64,000 bases of DNA from Phallusia mammillata (lineage: Eukaryota > Chordata > Ascidiacea > Phlebobranchia > Ascidiidae): NCBI GenBank assembly GCA_003260075.1, contig QLIY01000107.1, positions 90,967-154,966 of the forward strand, read 5' to 3'. Numbering within the stretch: position 1 is the stretch's first letter; every line of letters begins with the position of its first letter. Position numbers and translations under genes: made by a program. Shown here in pieces: positions 1 through 64,000 of this stretch. Below the pieces are notes generated by a model that saw only the letters and a program-made list of their open reading frames with translations, was not told the DNA's origin and ran no database searches.

Positions 1-429
1 AAAAAAATACGGACAAAACTTTTAAAGTTGGGTTATTGCTAAAGTTGGTTAAGTTTTTTCTTAAGAATCTTAAAATAACCAGGACGTTTGTTTACTGTAA
101 ATCCGCACGAACGCGTGTGGGGACCCATTAGTTTTTGCTTGCAAAAACAATCATATGTGTAGATAAAATGATGTGTATAGTAAATTTGTAAATTTGTAAA
201 TATCGTATAGAATATATAAAATGGAAGTATATCAGAAAGCCACCTTTCTAGTTAAAAGTTTGTGATGCCCCCTTTGTATACCTTTTGTACTAGTGCACCC
301 CATGCATATTTTTTGGTGAACCCTAGGATGCACCGTGCACACCGGTTGAAGAGCACTGGTCTAGAGCACATACAGTTGTAACATCATCTTAGTGTATATT
401 TTAATGGTTTATTGCCAATTTTCAGGCAG

Positions 430-64000
<63,571 letters not shown>

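Overview
The window is intron-rich animal genomic DNA carrying one gene on the plus strand, and neither end of that gene lies inside it. The gene encodes a secreted or extracellular mosaic protein. An orphan exon of unknown type (present twice, 430-576 and 1266-1412) is followed by a three-exon C-type lectin-like domain (3274-4938). After that come 38 tandem copies of a small four-cysteine module, running from 6284 to the right edge, where the last copy is cut. I do not recognise the module as a named family. Each copy is built from two exons. Exon A is 154 bp in all 37 copies where both ends can be read (motifs CPTYYGPHSxDC, VWxxVGCLPxG, YPxKL). Exon B is 83 bp in every copy that can be read in full except one (motifs IKxEADAG, QLNCFG). 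A-to-B introns are phase 2 and B-to-A introns phase 1, so every module is a symmetrical 1-1 unit of 79 residues. Three Cys lie in exon A and one in exon B, which suggests two disulfides per module.

AT-rich short-to-medium introns, a tRNA-derived SINE, and many hAT-like and pogo-like miniature transposons fit an invertebrate genome. Near-duplicate segments look like two divergent haplotypes, so the animal is probably very heterozygous. An ascidian such as Ciona is plausible, but the sequence does not prove it. I see no second gene, no RNA gene and no credible minus-strand coding region.

The assembly has a strong artefact. By my count there are 68 G runs of at least 10, all on the plus strand. 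Sixty-three are 10-13 long (about 40 exactly 10) and five are 38-99 long. I noticed no other run of 8 or more G, and no comparable C run. Most sit where the sequence jumps back and repeats a near-identical segment, or inside a transposon. Two loci show a filled and an empty allele of the same MITE joined across such runs. The simplest reading is that scaffold gaps (minimum size 10) are written as G and that alternative-haplotype contigs were placed in or beside them. Partial duplicate exons next to G runs should therefore not be counted as extra modules.

Layout: 1-3273, duplicated orphan exon, a hAT-like element and a 50-G gap; 3274-4938, lectin domain; 4939-6283, intron with repeats; 6284-64000, modules 1-38 with intronic MITEs, one SINE and most of the G-run gaps.
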